Assembly (NCBI GenBank): GCA_963966185.1 | Contig: CAWZYM010000151.1 | Span: 1,901,001-1,965,000, forward strand | Length of the DNA stretch: 64,000 nt | From: Rhabditoides inermis | Taxonomy: Eukaryota; Nematoda; Chromadorea; Rhabditida; Rhabditidae | Direction of reading: 5' to 3' | Shown: piece by piece, positions 13,001 to 24,799 of the stretch | How the letters are laid out: each line of letters starts with the position of its first letter | Position numbering within the stretch: position 1 is the stretch's first letter | The notes under the pieces: model-generated | The model's database searches: none | Seen by the model: the letters and a program-made list of their open reading frames with translations, nothing else | Told to the model about the DNA's origin: nothing | Position numbers and translations under genes: made by a program

Positions 13001-14112
13001 TCTTCCAGAAACCGTATACGCTCCCGCAGTGCTTCCAGATTGTCAAAGTGCTGGACGAGAGCCTGCCCATGTGGTGCTCCTTGCTTCCGGACGGGTACCG
13101 GCGGCCGCGAGACGGATGCTTGCGCGACGAACACTGAATGACAATCACATAATCACAAGTAAAATTCACCCCATCGAAAACACAAGGTAAATTGAAAGAG
13201 TGCAGCCTCACCTTGTTGAGTGCGATCAGGCGATACTTGTTCGAGTGTTCTGCCCATCTCCTCCTCCTCCTCTCCATAATGCTGGTCATTCAGCGGAGTC
13301 AGCTGGTGCTGTTGGCGTTGAGGATGTTGGACAAGAGCCTGCCCATGTGGTGCTCCTTGCTTCCGGACGGGTACCGGCGGCCGCGAGACGGATGCTTGCG
13401 CGACGAACACTGAATGACAATCACATAATCACAAGTAAAATTCACCCCATCGAAAACACAAGGTAAATTGAAAGAGTGCAGCCTCACCTTGTTGAGTGCG
13501 ATCAGGCGATACTTGTTCGAGTGTTCTGCCCATCTCCTCCTCCTCCTCTCCATACTGCTGGTCATTCAGCGGAGTCAGCTGGTGTTGCGCGACGTCCTTC
13601 TTGCTATTTGCCATCTGCATTGCTTTTTCCGGCACGCGAGATAGCCGCTGTTTTCCTAAAACATCAAAATGAAAAATAATCATTTTATAACACACTTTAT
13701 ATTTTGTATAATAATAACTGTCGAACACCTAATTTGTGTACGTTTAGTAGGAAAAAGTTAATCAAATTAACTGAATAAATTTATTCACCTTTGACAAGGG
13801 GACATCTTTCGATTGCCCGACGAGCGACATCTACCGCTCTTCCGAAATCCAGACCTGAAATAGATAGGTTTCACTCATGAAATACACCAATAAACGCACC
13901 TTTCTTCGCTGATTTTTCCTTCCGTCTCAATGACAGGTCGGGTTCCGAAATATCTTCACCGAAAATGAACAAGCCTAAAAAATAAATTAAAAATTAAAAA
14001 TCAAAGAAATCAAACAAACAACACAAACAAACACAAATCACTCACCTTCATCGAAAACTCGCTTATTTGGAGTTAGGGATCGACCACTTCTTCTCAAGGG
14101 ACGGTCGTCCAT
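10093..14112 (-). CDS. MULE transposase with FLYWCH-type zinc finger
   Basis: DDE-type transposase of the MULE superfamily, the gene of the element at 8352-14369. It starts at the ATG at 14112 (MDDRPLRRSGRSLTPNK) and runs through many small exons. The N-terminal half is charged and Gln-rich, with two copies of a duplicated exon. A FLYWCH-like finger spans about 12150-11895 (GAHRFYDSDWNVYRFLDS, then CDHPGCDGRAQLLQLYTG and HNFKAHKVPHGP). The MULE core follows: WSCDGTFRVCRDP with the first catalytic Asp (about 11390), FVPLVYGILTG, DGEMASSASFLAEFP then CAFHRRTNQE with the second Asp (about 11090), and RSITTCAQEAWHHHAFHDLNK (about 10570) with the likely catalytic Glu before AWHHH. The last clear exon is basic (GSEKRMKKRKRQ) and ends near 10093; more 3' exons may lie in the minisatellite. 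I saw no in-frame stop in the core exons, so it may be functional. Confidence 0.85.
13051..13589. repeat. Tandem exon duplication in the transposase gene (276-bp period)
   Basis: Bases 13051-13313 recur almost unchanged at 13327-13589. The unit covers the exon end coding EEEEEMGRTLEQVSPDRTQQ, the short intron, and the next exon start coding FVAQASVSRPPVPVRKQG. Phases are kept, so the duplication adds an in-frame exon. Few differences are visible, so it is recent. Confidence 0.9.
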
Positions 14113-14314
14113 TAGCCTGGAAACCAATATATAAATAAACAACACCATAAATAAACAACGAAGAGAAAAAAGGAAATTTATCACGAGATTTGCGAAAATG
14201 GTCCCGCAACGAATATTGCAGTTCCGTTATACGTATCTGCAGTTCCGTTACATTTGTCATACGGAGTGGCAAATTTTAAGAGGAACACTTTTATTTTGCG
14301 GTTCCGTTATAATT

Positions 14315-16035
14315 TCAATACCATGTTACGGTATGCAGTTCCGTGTTTCTGCGGGTCCGTAATACGGCCCGCACCGGCACATCCATGGGGTCGACGTGGT
14401 TGACGCGGCGGCGGCGCACAATCTCCTGTCGTCTCTCGAGGGACAGCCTGGACACGCCGGCGTGCGTCCGCCCGCCCGACCAGCCAGAGCCACTCGATCC
14501 GAGGTAGTCCGGACGGCGGCCGCGCGCGGCAGGATAGCCACCGTCCGAGTCCTGCGAGCAAACCTATTAACTTCATCGGCAACAGGCCGCACTCACACTG
14601 TCCTCCTCGCTGCTACTGCTCTCAGTCTCCTCATCCTCCTCCTCGTTCGAGCTCTCGGCGTCGTCGTCGTTGGAAGCAGGCTGCAGCATAGAGCATTTCA
14701 ACATGTTATTCATCAGCTCCACTCACCTCAACCTCGTCTTCCTTCTTCACAGGCGTGCGCGTGTTCTCCTCTTGCTCTTCTCCGACCGCAACCTCCTCAC
14801 CACCATCGCTCTCTTCATCTTGCTTTTCATCCTCCTTCTGCTCCTCCTTCTCCGTTTCACCGCGCTTTCCGGATCCCTCGATGATCAGACTCGTATCCAC
14901 ATCCCTCCACGACCTACGAGGCGCCTTCTTCACCGGAGCCACCGACGAGTCAGATTCCTGAAACGACGACACTTATACCGTAATCCGAAGCTGAACACAT
15001 TCATATTCCTACGGACTCACCTCCGCATCTTTTTCCTTCTCGTCTCCAGCCTTCTCTTTCAGCTTGTTCTTGGATCCGGCGGGACGACCACGCTTCTTCT
15101 GAGTGGTCTCGTTCTGCTGCGCAGTTGCCTTCTCCGCCAACTCCGTTTTCACCACGACGTCGTCGGTCGTATCCTGAACATATACACTTATAACTCGCAG
15201 TAATTGAAGCTGTAATACCTTATCTTTCACGTCTCGAGACGATGCGTCTTCCTGCTTGGGCTTGTTCTTGGATCCAGGCGGGCGGCCGCGCTTCTTCGGA
15301 GGAATCTTCTCCCGCGCAGTCTCCTTCTCCACCACCGGAGACGCGTTAGACTACAAACAAAACACATTCAAGATTAAAAAACACCGGATGCCTTCCGCAT
15401 TTCACCTTGGTCAGTGGTACGTTGTTCGACTCCTCACAACATATGTACATGTATGTTCTGTTTGTTCCAGATGTGAAAACACCAACACTCACATCGTCTT
15501 CCTTGCCGCTCTCGTCGGCGGCCTTCCTTGCCGCAGCCTCGAGCTCAACTTTCGACTTGCGACCAGGTTTCTTCCGCGCAGGAGTCGCACTACAATATCA
15601 ACCATGAAACAAACAACAACAATAACAAAAACCAGTCCTACCTCTCCGCATCCTTCTCCTTCTTAGCTGCCTTCTTCTGCGTCGGCGTCACACTTGAACA
15701 CACATAGTAAACATTGCTATCAACTGGTTTGTTACTTTTCTATATAAAATGAAATAACATCAAACGTACCTCTTCTTGCTGTCGGTCACCTCCTGCTTGG
15801 CCACATCCCCGCCGCGGCTGCGCCTGCCCGATCCTTCCAAAATGAGACTCTTGTCCACATCCCTCCACGAACGACGAGCCGTCTTCTTCTCCAATGGTTC
15901 CTACACAGGGACGTAGCGGACAAAAACACACAATACAAAACGTATCGCAACAGTAGTACCCACCTGTTCGGTCTCAGAAGCTTCCTCAGCAGGCACCTCC
16001 TCTTCTATGTGAGTCCGCTTCACACGCTTACCCAT
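14315..16035 (-). CDS. AT-hook nuclear protein, truncated by the MULE
   Basis: The start at 16035 gives MGKRVKRTHIEEE. Exons at 16035-15964 and 15900-15770 and about seven more join in phase. The protein is lysine- and acid-rich, with two clear AT-hooks (KKRGRPPGSKNK near 15280, KKRGRPAGSKNK near 15080) and a weaker one (KKPGRKSK). AT-hooks bind the minor groove of AT-rich DNA, so a chromatin role is likely. A motif occurs twice: ARRSWRDVDKSLILEGSG in exon 2 and PRRSWRDVDTSLIIEGSG near 14900. An acidic stretch follows (NDDDAESSNEEEDEETESSS), then LERRQEIVRRRRVNHVDPMD. The MULE interrupts the next codons. Translation would read into the terminal repeat and stop at 14317-14315, replacing the last 60 or so residues (at 8342-7905) with about 14 foreign ones. 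I do not recognise an orthologue. Confidence 0.75.
14334..14369 (-). repeat. MULE right terminal inverted repeat
   Basis: Inverse of 8352-8387 with one mismatch. Subterminal motif copies (ACGGAACTGCA or ACGGAACCGCA in minus orientation) follow at about 14300, 14240 and 14220. Read from the host gene, this repeat brings a stop codon at 14317-14315. Confidence 0.92.
14370..14378. repeat. Target site duplication, right copy
   Basis: CGCACCGGC, identical to 8343-8351. Confidence 0.93.
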
Positions 16036-16657
16036 TCTGAACAACTTGCATCAATTGAAAACAAAAACAGAACAAAGAAATAACAAACAAATTGCGAAAA
16101 AAATAGTAGTGAGAAACCGAAACATGTTGCACGAAACTGCACATCTCAATACACTACTTTCTACCGTACTCATCTCAAAAAATTCAAACTCAGCTATCTT
16201 TTCCATATATTTATCATTATTAACATAAGATCATAACAACATAACTAGAAATCCAAAAAGAAGAGAGCGCTGGATCAAAAACAATCGGGTTGACGTGAGA
16301 GAGCAAAACACTATTGACAATAGTACAGAGAGCACATAAGTTACGGAGTGAACGGCTACTATAAGCAGCCTAGAAGAAGACATGTACATTCAGTCGACGG
16401 CAACATTGTGTGGGCTGAGAGTGTGTGAGTGGAGGAGAAGGGGGAGTGGGAGTGGGAGTGAGGGAGTGAGCGGCGGCCCGTGGAGAGTAGTGGGTGCCGG
16501 ACCGGCGCGACCCGACACACAACCGCCGGCCCGGCACATCCTAGCTAGCGGAGGCCCAACGAAGAGACAACACACAATCAACACGCAGAAACTGGGAGAG
16601 AGAGAGGAAAAGCAGGGGACCCGTGAGAGCGAGAGCCGCTCGCAAGCTCCTTCCTCC

Positions 16658-19600
16658 TTATGACGACGCAGCGGGCGCGGCCGGAGACGCGCTCGGCTTC
16701 GAGGCGGCGCCGTTCGAGGCAGCTGAGCCGTTCAGTAGCCTGCAATACATTCATGACGACCCACGCAACACTATTTTGTTGACCGTCCTTCTTCAAACAC
16801 TTCTTTCAAAATTCAAATGATACCAGGTACAACAGTAGTTCCAACGCCCACCTCTGATGTTGCGGGAGGTACTTGGTGAAGTAGGGGTGTTCGAGTGCCT
16901 TGTCCAGAGTGACGCGGGAGGAGGGCTCATAGTCGAGCATCTGCTCGATCAGATCGAAAAGGTCAGTGTGCTCCGGCTCGTTCGACTGCTGGTAACGCTG
17001 CAACACACAATCATCAGAAACAAATACATCGATCAATGAGCGATCAATAACCACTGATCCACGACTATAATCGTTATTCAAGCAAACATTATAATTACTA
17101 CTGTTAACCATTCAATCCGATCAATCGATAATCAATACCCACCCTGAGCGGCTTGCAGTTCTCGCGCACATACTGTCCGTCAGACGACTTTTCGCTCCAG
17201 TCCAGACGACCATTGTGGAAGTACTTGGTCCTGAAAGCAGCCCATAATCACTGATCTCTAAAAATCAAACAGAACGAGATGTCCTTTCCCACTCCCTGAC
17301 TAATACCGGGCTGTTGCCATCCCGAATGATCAACGATACTCAGATACTCTCCGCTCACTTTGTCTTCCTGCACATCCTGTATGGGATGGCTCCGAGTATC
17401 CTGTCCATCATGGCGAGGTGTTCCCTGTTGTCGTGTGTCTGGAATAGAGTGAGGCCCATGTACAGCTCGAACAGGATGCAGCCGATCGACCACACGTCGC
17501 ACGCCTGCGCCCAGCCAAGCTCTGAAACAACAAAATATTTCATTTTTCATTCAAATACTTTTTCGAATCGTTATTAGGGTTCACCTATAGTGTGTTTGTG
17601 AAACCATTATGTTCTAGACTTGACAATATGTACTAATACGAAATATGTTGGCCTACAAAACGAAATCAACGACGAATTGTCGCCCAGCACTCACATGTGA
17701 ACTAAATGCAATCGTGAAACACATACAATGCGAGTGAAACTGCGACATACCGAGGATGACCTCCGGCGCCCTGTAGTGTCTGGTGGAGACGATGGTCGAG
17801 TGGTGTTCGTGGTCGAAGGTCGCCGAGCCGAGGTCGATCAGCCGAACCGTCGCGTCCTTCATCAGCATCATCTGAAAACACACAACATCCTCTACAATCA
17901 CATGATTCTATATATTATAATAATGTAAGACAACAACCAAAACAACAATGAATCAAGTGCGCACCTTCCTCTTCTTGCCACTGCCCTCCTCGACAGTATA
18001 GTCAGAGTGGACGAACAATATGTTCTCCGGCTTCAGGTCAGTGTGCGTCAACTTCGAGTCGTGAAGGAACTACAAAATGATAATGAATCAAAGAAAAAGA
18101 GTGAGAAATCTCTACCTTGACTGCGTAGCAGAGCTGGTATGCAATGTATCGCGCCTGCTCCATAGGATACGGCTGGTACGAGTTGTTCTTCTACAATCAG
18201 TCAAATTAATCAATCAATATTATAACTATTCACGCAATCAATAAATCAATATCTTACCATAAAGTCGAACACACTCGGCCCGAGCAGCTCGAACATAAGG
18301 CACATGTGTCCATAGTAGTCAAAGTGCTGCGTCAAGTGGATCACCAGACTGCAAATTGATTGATTGATCAAAAAGTTATGACGTCATCAACCCATACACA
18401 ATGACGCCACCAGCCGGGAGGTGTTCACTCAATCCATCTCCTGTTACACAACACTCACTCACTCGATCCCCTCCCTCTCTCTTCTCGCTCACTCAACTCG
18501 AAATTCTTGGAAAACTCAGGCTATCCCTCAGCTGACACTCAGTGGTCAAAAACGAGAAGGGGTATCCAAGTATCACTCGAACAACATTACACAACAACAC
18601 AACATGCTTGCTCTCGCTCCACGCACATCACACACCACGTCATACATTCGTAAAGGAGAAAAAATGCAGAAATCAAAGACAAAGTGGACATAGACACGGG
18701 AAAACCGAACACATCTGGACACAATTCAATCATCCACCCTCACTCCTCACTCAAAACCACTCTCGCGCATCCCATACATATCTCACTCCAAACAATCAAT
18801 CAGACGCACTCACTCACACAGTGTAACACCAACATCAACATTCATCACCAAATACAAGACAGTATTCAAATAAGGCACGTGACTCACTGTTTTCCTTTGG
18901 GGTCCTTCTCTTTGAGCTTGTTGAGGACGTTGATCTCCAGCTTGGCAGCCTCCCTGTACTTGCTCACGTTCTTTATAATCTTCAGAGCCATCTGCGGACC
19001 GCCTGGCTTCTCCTGAAACGCCATTTTCAACACACATCACTAACACTGTCAATCAATCAAATTCGATCAATATTCATACATCATGTTTACCTGATCCAAT
19101 ACTCGCACAACCTTGCCGAACGTGCCCTCGCCAAGAGTCGACTGGATCACATCTAAAAATGTCCGAACTTGATAATTCATATAATAATACACTTGTTACG
19201 CAATCGATGAATATGCTCATTCTCATTCCCCCTTCCCTCTCCTCTCATATCACTACTCACTCTCTCACTTCCTTGCCGCAACATTACAACCCCTCATATC
19301 CTCTTAATTCCATCCACACCCTAGCTCACTCTCTCTCCCCACATGCCCCCACCCATCCCTCTCTCACTCCCTCTCTCTTCTCAAAACGAGAGAAAGGGAT
19401 GAATGAGCCTCCTCAGTCGTCCCTCCCTCTTCCTCCCTCCTTGCTCCTCCATCAATTCACAAAAACACCAGCTGATCGGATAGCTCAAGACTCGAGATGA
19501 GAGAGAGGTGCTTCTCAGAACACGACTATCGATCGACACCCAATCACACCCGAGGGCATCCCCATGGAAAAATGCACTCGAGATCGAGACGAGAAAGAGA

Positions 19601-21309
19601 ACAACACAGACACACTTGCGTACGAGATGTCTGCACTAAATCAGCGTCACACAGAATCACAACAACACAATCTAAGCCAATCACAAAAAAAAATACCAAC
19701 AAACACGCAAGAGAATGTTGAAAAAAACACTCACATTTTCCCATGACAACGTCTCCATTCTGGTAGATCAAGTGTCCGTCTCGGTCGTCCTGGATCGGAG
19801 GCTTCGGACCGTCCACCGACGGTTTCCGCTCAGCAGCCTGAAACAACACACATAGTGAATGTAAACAAAGCAATACAACAATACAGGTGCTCAAACGAGA
19901 CAGAATATGACAAATGAATGTCTTACAGCTCTCACCATTCCCCTGGGCGCGGTTCTCCTCTTCTCGCCGGCGAGGACAGGCCCTCCGTGGATGATCCTGT
20001 CCACCTTGTTCGCCACCGACGCCGGCAGTGCCAACTGAGCCCGCAACGCGGCCGCCGCAGGGTTCACCTTCTTCGGAGTGGCGGCAGAGGCAGCGGCAGC
20101 CGGAGGCTCGTCCTTCTTCTTCTCCTCCGTCCCCACCACCGCCTGCACGTTCTGCGTCGAGAACGCGGCTGCCACCGCGTTCAGCGTCTTCTTCGCCTTC
20201 TGCTCGTCGGCGCTCGCCTTCTCGCTAATGTCCACGCCGCTCTTGCTCGTCTGTGGCAGCTCCTTTCTCCGCCGCAGACTCAGCTTCTTCTCGATGAGTC
20301 TCTCCTTGCCTGTGCCCGTGCCTGTCTCTTCCTTCTCCTTGTCCGCTCCTCCACTCGTCGATGCGAGTGGACTGCCGACCGCGCAGATGGTCGTGCCGCT
20401 CTTCGCCCCATACGCCTTCCTCAGCGCGCGCGGCGCACTCGGCGCAGCGGGAGTGGGCGCGGCTCCAGCAGACGCGGCTGCACTCGACCCGCTCGGCTTG
20501 GTGGGGTCGATCAGCTCAACTCCGTCCACCGCGGCCACCTTCTTCCTCGCTACCAGTGGACTCTTAGGCGGCGGGCCCTGCGACTTCTCCAGCTGCTTGG
20601 GAATGCCGGGAGCCACCTCCTTCGGCTCCACGCCCAGCGACTTCTGCGTCGGCATTGGTGGCTTCTGGGTGGAGGGCTGGCGGATAAGCGGCTTCTTCTC
20701 GTCCCTGTGCGGAGGCACGGGCGGCTTGGGAGACGACTGTCGCAGCGGCGCCATCGCCTCCTTCTCGAGAGGGGGCACTGGCTGGGAGGGAGTGGTCTTC
20801 TTGCCGGGTGCCGTGGCGGAGGGGGCAGCAGTCGGTGCGACTCCACTCTTGTTGTCAACAACAGCCGGCGCGGGCTGTTGTGTGGTCTTCTGCTGGGGAG
20901 GCGGCAGAGGACGGGCGCCCTCTGCCACTCGCAGCGTCGCCCGCGCCTCATCCGCCTTCTTCAACTCGCTCAGCTTCCCGCTCATCTGCCGCACCTGCGG
21001 CGCCGGCTTCTCCTTCGGCGCATCCGCAGGCTCCTTGACCGGCTCAGGCTTCTTGTCCTGCTTCTTCTCCGCTGCAGGGGAAGGCACAGGAGCCGGAGCA
21101 GCCTTCTTGTGCGGGGACCACGGCTTGCTCATCCCCTCCCACTTGTCGTAGCTCCTGTACAGCACCGGATCCGAGATGCATCGTCGCAGGCTCGCAATCA
21201 GCTGTGTGTTCCTCCGCCGACTCACATAGTTCTTGTACTTCCTCTTCCTGGGAATGACAACGAGGGGCAGCTTGCGCAGCCCCATCGGCTCCTTGCCTCG
21301 CACCGGCAT
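16658..21309 (-). CDS. madd-3: LAMMER/CLK dual-specificity protein kinase
   Basis: CDC-like kinases phosphorylate SR splicing factors. The kinase domain is spread over small exons from 19837 to 16800: [10 protein letters not shown] (glycine loop), MALKIIKNV (ATP lysine), [23 protein letters not shown] (catalytic loop), [18 protein letters not shown] then [34 protein letters not shown] (the LAMMER signature, with D for E), [18 protein letters not shown], and EHPYFTKYL. The last exon adds an Ala/Ser-rich tail ending PAAPAASS at 16658. Exon 21309-19936 encodes a long Pro/Ala/Lys-rich N-terminus beginning [14 protein letters not shown]; its conserved-looking part is [18 protein letters not shown]. 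The frame stays open to an ATG at 21642, so the start is uncertain. The symbol is that of the C. elegans CLK family member, assigned by family. DLG replaces the usual DFG. Confidence 0.88.
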
Positions 21310-22301
21310 CTCCTCTCCCTGTCCCGCCTCTTCTCCCACCTGGATCAGCACCGCCTGAACGTGCTTGGTCGGGGCGACGACGGCTCGCTGCGGCAATCGA
21401 TGAGAGACGTAGTGTCTGACGGCCGACGCAGCTCTGGCCGCACCTGAATACTTCTCGGGGTGGGGGTGGAGGGGCAGATGGGAATAGGGGTGATGGAGGG
21501 GAAGGGGGGCGACTCGCGAGGGCACTCCTCGCCACGACGCGGCAGCCGATGAAGGCACGGCTGCTCCAACTAGCGCTGCGGGGTGATCAGCACCGCGCAG
21601 CCGACAGCCAATAGCCAATACAATCAAGCACACGACACGCAACGCAGTCCGGGGGGCGCTCAGTTCGCTACTCGCAGAGACGAGGCGACGCGACAGCCGC
21701 TACGCCCACAGCTATACTTTACACCCTCTCCTCTCTCCTGCCTGCCCGCACCCACTGCGCTCCCTCCGGGCAGAGAAAGAGGCAAGGGAGGGGGGGGGTC
21801 TCCCCTGATCGCGTCTCTCGCTTTCGATCGAATCGGGAAAGCCCGAGCCGCCGAGCCGCCGACACCCCGCCAGAATCAATCACTCCTCGTAAATCATCCC
21901 AGTCGACATCCAGACAGGTGCTTCGATCAGCTGAGTGCGCTTTTTAACGCACATCCGGTTGTTTTTCAAACTCCGAGAAGCATGAGTGATGAGTGAAGGA
22001 GAAGAATGGCGGGGTGTTCGATTAACACCTGGACACACGAGGAGCGGCAACACCGAGTGACATGTACATTACAACGGGTCGATGGAAGAGAGGAGAGCGA
22101 CACTATGGAGTAGTGTTCTATAGAGAATCACCGGTACAAAGCATGTCAATGAAAATGCAAGAAGGAAGGACGAAGCTACGAGTATCAAATATGGCGTTGG
22201 CGAGAATGTGAAGACGACGACGGTGGTGAGGAGAACGACAAGTATATAGAAATTGCATAACAATAAAACAAATGAATGAATAAAAAAAAGTGGCTGCTCA
22301 C

Positions 22302-23037
22302 GTCTCGCTCTTTCCTCTCGCGCTCCTTCTCCTTCTCACGCCGTCGACGCGAGTCGGAACGCTTCCGCCGCTCCTTCTCCTCCTGCAACACATGTTTCCG
22401 AAACATCCACATATCGACAACATGCAAGCACAAACATAACTAGATACAAAGCATAAGCAATACAATAAACCCACCTGTCTCTCCCTGTCTTCCTTCTCTT
22501 TCCGTCGTTTTCTCTCGCTGCGTTCCCGTTCCCTCTCCTCGCGGCGGCGACGCTCGCGCTCTCTGAAAAAAAGGCATGCTAAATTGATAAATAGCTAAAT
22601 ACGGTCATGATACATTCTATCCAAAGTCCAAAACGTACGATGTACGAAACAACATATTGTCTCCGGCTTTGACGTGAACAGCGTGGTACGGTAGGACCAA
22701 TTATTTAACATTGCATTCACACAATCCCAGTACAAGAACATCGAAAAATAGAAAATCAAAGAAAAGAAAACTGACTTGTAGTCGCGTCGTTCTTGCGATC
22801 TTCGCCTCGCGCGTTCATCTCGCGACTCATTGTTTCTACTGCTAAAACACGGAAATAAACAAACATACCCATGTGTAAGCATTTTAGATACAAGCGCAAC
22901 AACTGCTCGAGTGCGACCCACCGCTTGTTCAGCTGCGTGCGGGGCGACTCCTCGTCGCGCGGCCGCTTGGCGTAGTAGCTGTAGCTGTCGTCGTCCGACG
23001 ACGAGCGCGCCTTCCGTCGACGGCTCTCATAGCCCAT
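22302..23037 (-). CDS. madd-3: Alternative RE/RS-rich 5' exons of the LAMMER kinase
   Basis: Four short exons starting at an ATG at 23037 join in phase: MGYESRRRKARSSSDDDS..., then SRNNESRDERARRRSQERRD, then a block of RERERRRREERER type, then EEKERRKRSDSRRRREKEKE, ending at 22302 in phase 0 before GTGAGC. No stop follows in the exon frame before the donor. The kinase exon starting at 19837 ([10 protein letters not shown]) also begins in phase 0. Arg/Ser/Glu-rich N-termini are typical of CLK kinases. I infer that these exons splice over the long Pro-rich exon (21309-19936) to make a second isoform from an upstream promoter. They could instead belong to a separate splicing-factor gene, but no other 3' end is visible. 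Confidence 0.6.
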
Positions 23038-24187
23038 CACACGGCTCAATCTATGACAACACATTATTACTATTTTCGATTCGAACAAAAGCATGCACCA
23101 TGAGTTCAGCGCGTACAGATACAAATTCGACAGATGCAAAGTGGACGAATGATCAAGCACACAATCATGTTAAAACAAATATCAAGGAGGATATGAATGC
23201 ATGCTTACATATACGAACGCAATCAAACAAACTTGATGCAACAAGTTTGCGACAAAATAGTACAAACAACACAGAATCAGCGGAATCTAGGACGTGTCCA
23301 TCTCCATCAAGACGTGAATGTGGTAACGCGCGTGCTCGACACATACCTGTGTAAGATATCAATATACCTCGATTATTAGCAAACTTCGCGACGAAACGGA
23401 GGTGCGCCACGCGCGTCGGGCTCAATATCGATCCGTTTATTAATGCGACAATAAATTTGATAGGTGAAACGGAATGTCAGTAATAGAGTGAATAATTGTA
23501 GAAAGTTAAAAATACACAAATAACCACAGAGTAAAAAACAATCAATACACGAAAATTGGCGCCGTTTTCTAGATTTGAACGCCGTTTGGAATCAATTGTC
23601 TGGCGCTGTCGCTTTTCGTGATGGGACCAATAAATAACATCGTAGTGAGAATTATATGTTTTCAGTAATAAAATAATAAAATTTTATTTATTTTTCATTC
23701 AATAGGCAGGTTTTTAAATACAAAAAACACAATTGGTATAAATTCAGTTGTTTATATTCACAACATCGAAACATCACGGCATGTCAACTGCGGCAGATAG
23801 ATTACATGAAACAAACAATTATTTCTGTTTTCATTCTTATTTCAGAAACTTTAAAAAAATTAGCATGATATCTGAACAGTTATAAAGGCTATCTGGTGAT
23901 GAAATTTGTTATTATAGTAGATCTAAGGGAAGTAAAAAATATAATTAAAAATGAGTTTTCCATCAGAGATTTGCATTTTTTCCCACATGTCTGTGTCAAA
24001 TCTACGATTACACAAAATTTTAGGACAAAATGCATGCACTGCGACAGCTCCGTATCCGAATACCGGGACGGAACAGAAATACCCAAACGGATTACAGAAA
24101 TACCCAAATGAATTGTACCACATTCATACTGTAGTCAGCACTGTATGTATCATGCACGCCTCACGCAGAACGTGAAAATACATATTT
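23038..24187. other. AT-rich gap upstream of the kinase alternative promoter
   Basis: No frame with coding character. The stretch 23400-24120 is strongly AT-rich. It contains a small tandem phrase AATACCCAAACGGATTACAG / AATACCCAAATGAATT near 24080. Nothing else is supported. Confidence 0.4.
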
Positions 24188-24676
24188 ATTCAACACACGA
24201 TAATGAATTCAAAGTTGTACTCGATGGGATGGAGAGGTTCGTGCGACGGACCATTCCGTCGCCTTGGAACCACTCGCGGCGAAAGGTCGCGCCGTCGGGG
24301 GTTTTGGTCCAATGGATGGTGATGCGGTCGTTGTTGGTGTCCTCCTGACCGTACTGGATCACAAAAGACGGCCATCAGCACGGCCTCCTTGGGGTCGAGC
24401 ACTCCGCACGGCGGGTCGACGTTGAGACGCTTCATGATGGTGGTCTTGATGGGCCATCCGATGCGGCGACCTCCGACATTAGTGATCTGGAGAGACTAGG
24501 GACTAGAGTTAGGGTACTGTAGAATACAGTACTCAAAGGCTACCCACCTTGATGTGGTATGTGTGTCATCGTAGGGGGCGTTGAAGACGATCTCGGTACC
24601 CGGCTGGGTGTTGATATCTCCTCGAATGGATGCCGGCAGCCCGCCGCGCCCGCCTCAGACCTCACACCTCCAGACA
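24188..24676 (-). pseudogene. Major sperm protein (MSP) pseudogene
   Basis: MSP is the nematode sperm cytoskeletal protein that also signals to oocytes. In pieces the minus strand reads [19 protein letters not shown], then after an intron [16 protein letters not shown] and [20 protein letters not shown], then [31 protein letters not shown] and MVRRTNL, then PIEYN. These cover the family's roughly 127 residues in order. They lie in different frames: the initiating MSGG frame does not match [18 protein letters not shown] is shifted, a break follows AVFCD (about 24365), and another lies before PIEYN (about 24228). Several independent frameshifts make this a decayed copy. Sequencing error could explain one shift but not all. 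Confidence 0.85.
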
Positions 24677-24799
24677 TGATAATCAGCGAGTTGAACAACT
24701 ATCTGACTAATGCTGTAGTGATAAATGAGTTTGCAAATGACACATATTTCGATATTTAAATCAATTCGTTTATTTTCTCATTTGGTACATCAGTAAAGA

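Larger units (their letters stand above)
8352..14369 (-). mobile_element. Complete Mutator-like (MULE) DNA transposon, 6,018 bp
   Basis: Both ends are visible. The termini are inverted repeats starting GGCCGTATTACGG, about 36 bp long with one mismatch. The flanks are a perfect 9-bp duplication. Inside, on the minus strand, is a multi-exon transposase gene with a FLYWCH-type zinc finger and a MULE catalytic domain. Behind each terminal repeat are several copies of a subterminal motif, ACGGAACTGCA or one base different. The interior also has a 276-bp-period exon duplication (13051-13589) and a four-unit minisatellite (8966-9941). The near-perfect ends and exact duplication suggest recent insertion. 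The target is a coding exon of the AT-hook gene. Confidence 0.93.

Noticed and set aside
19918..21447. 509- and 357-residue plus-strand frames
   Set aside because: They are shadows of the GC-rich Pro/Ala/Lys-rich kinase exon on the minus strand, whose conserved kinase exons follow in phase.
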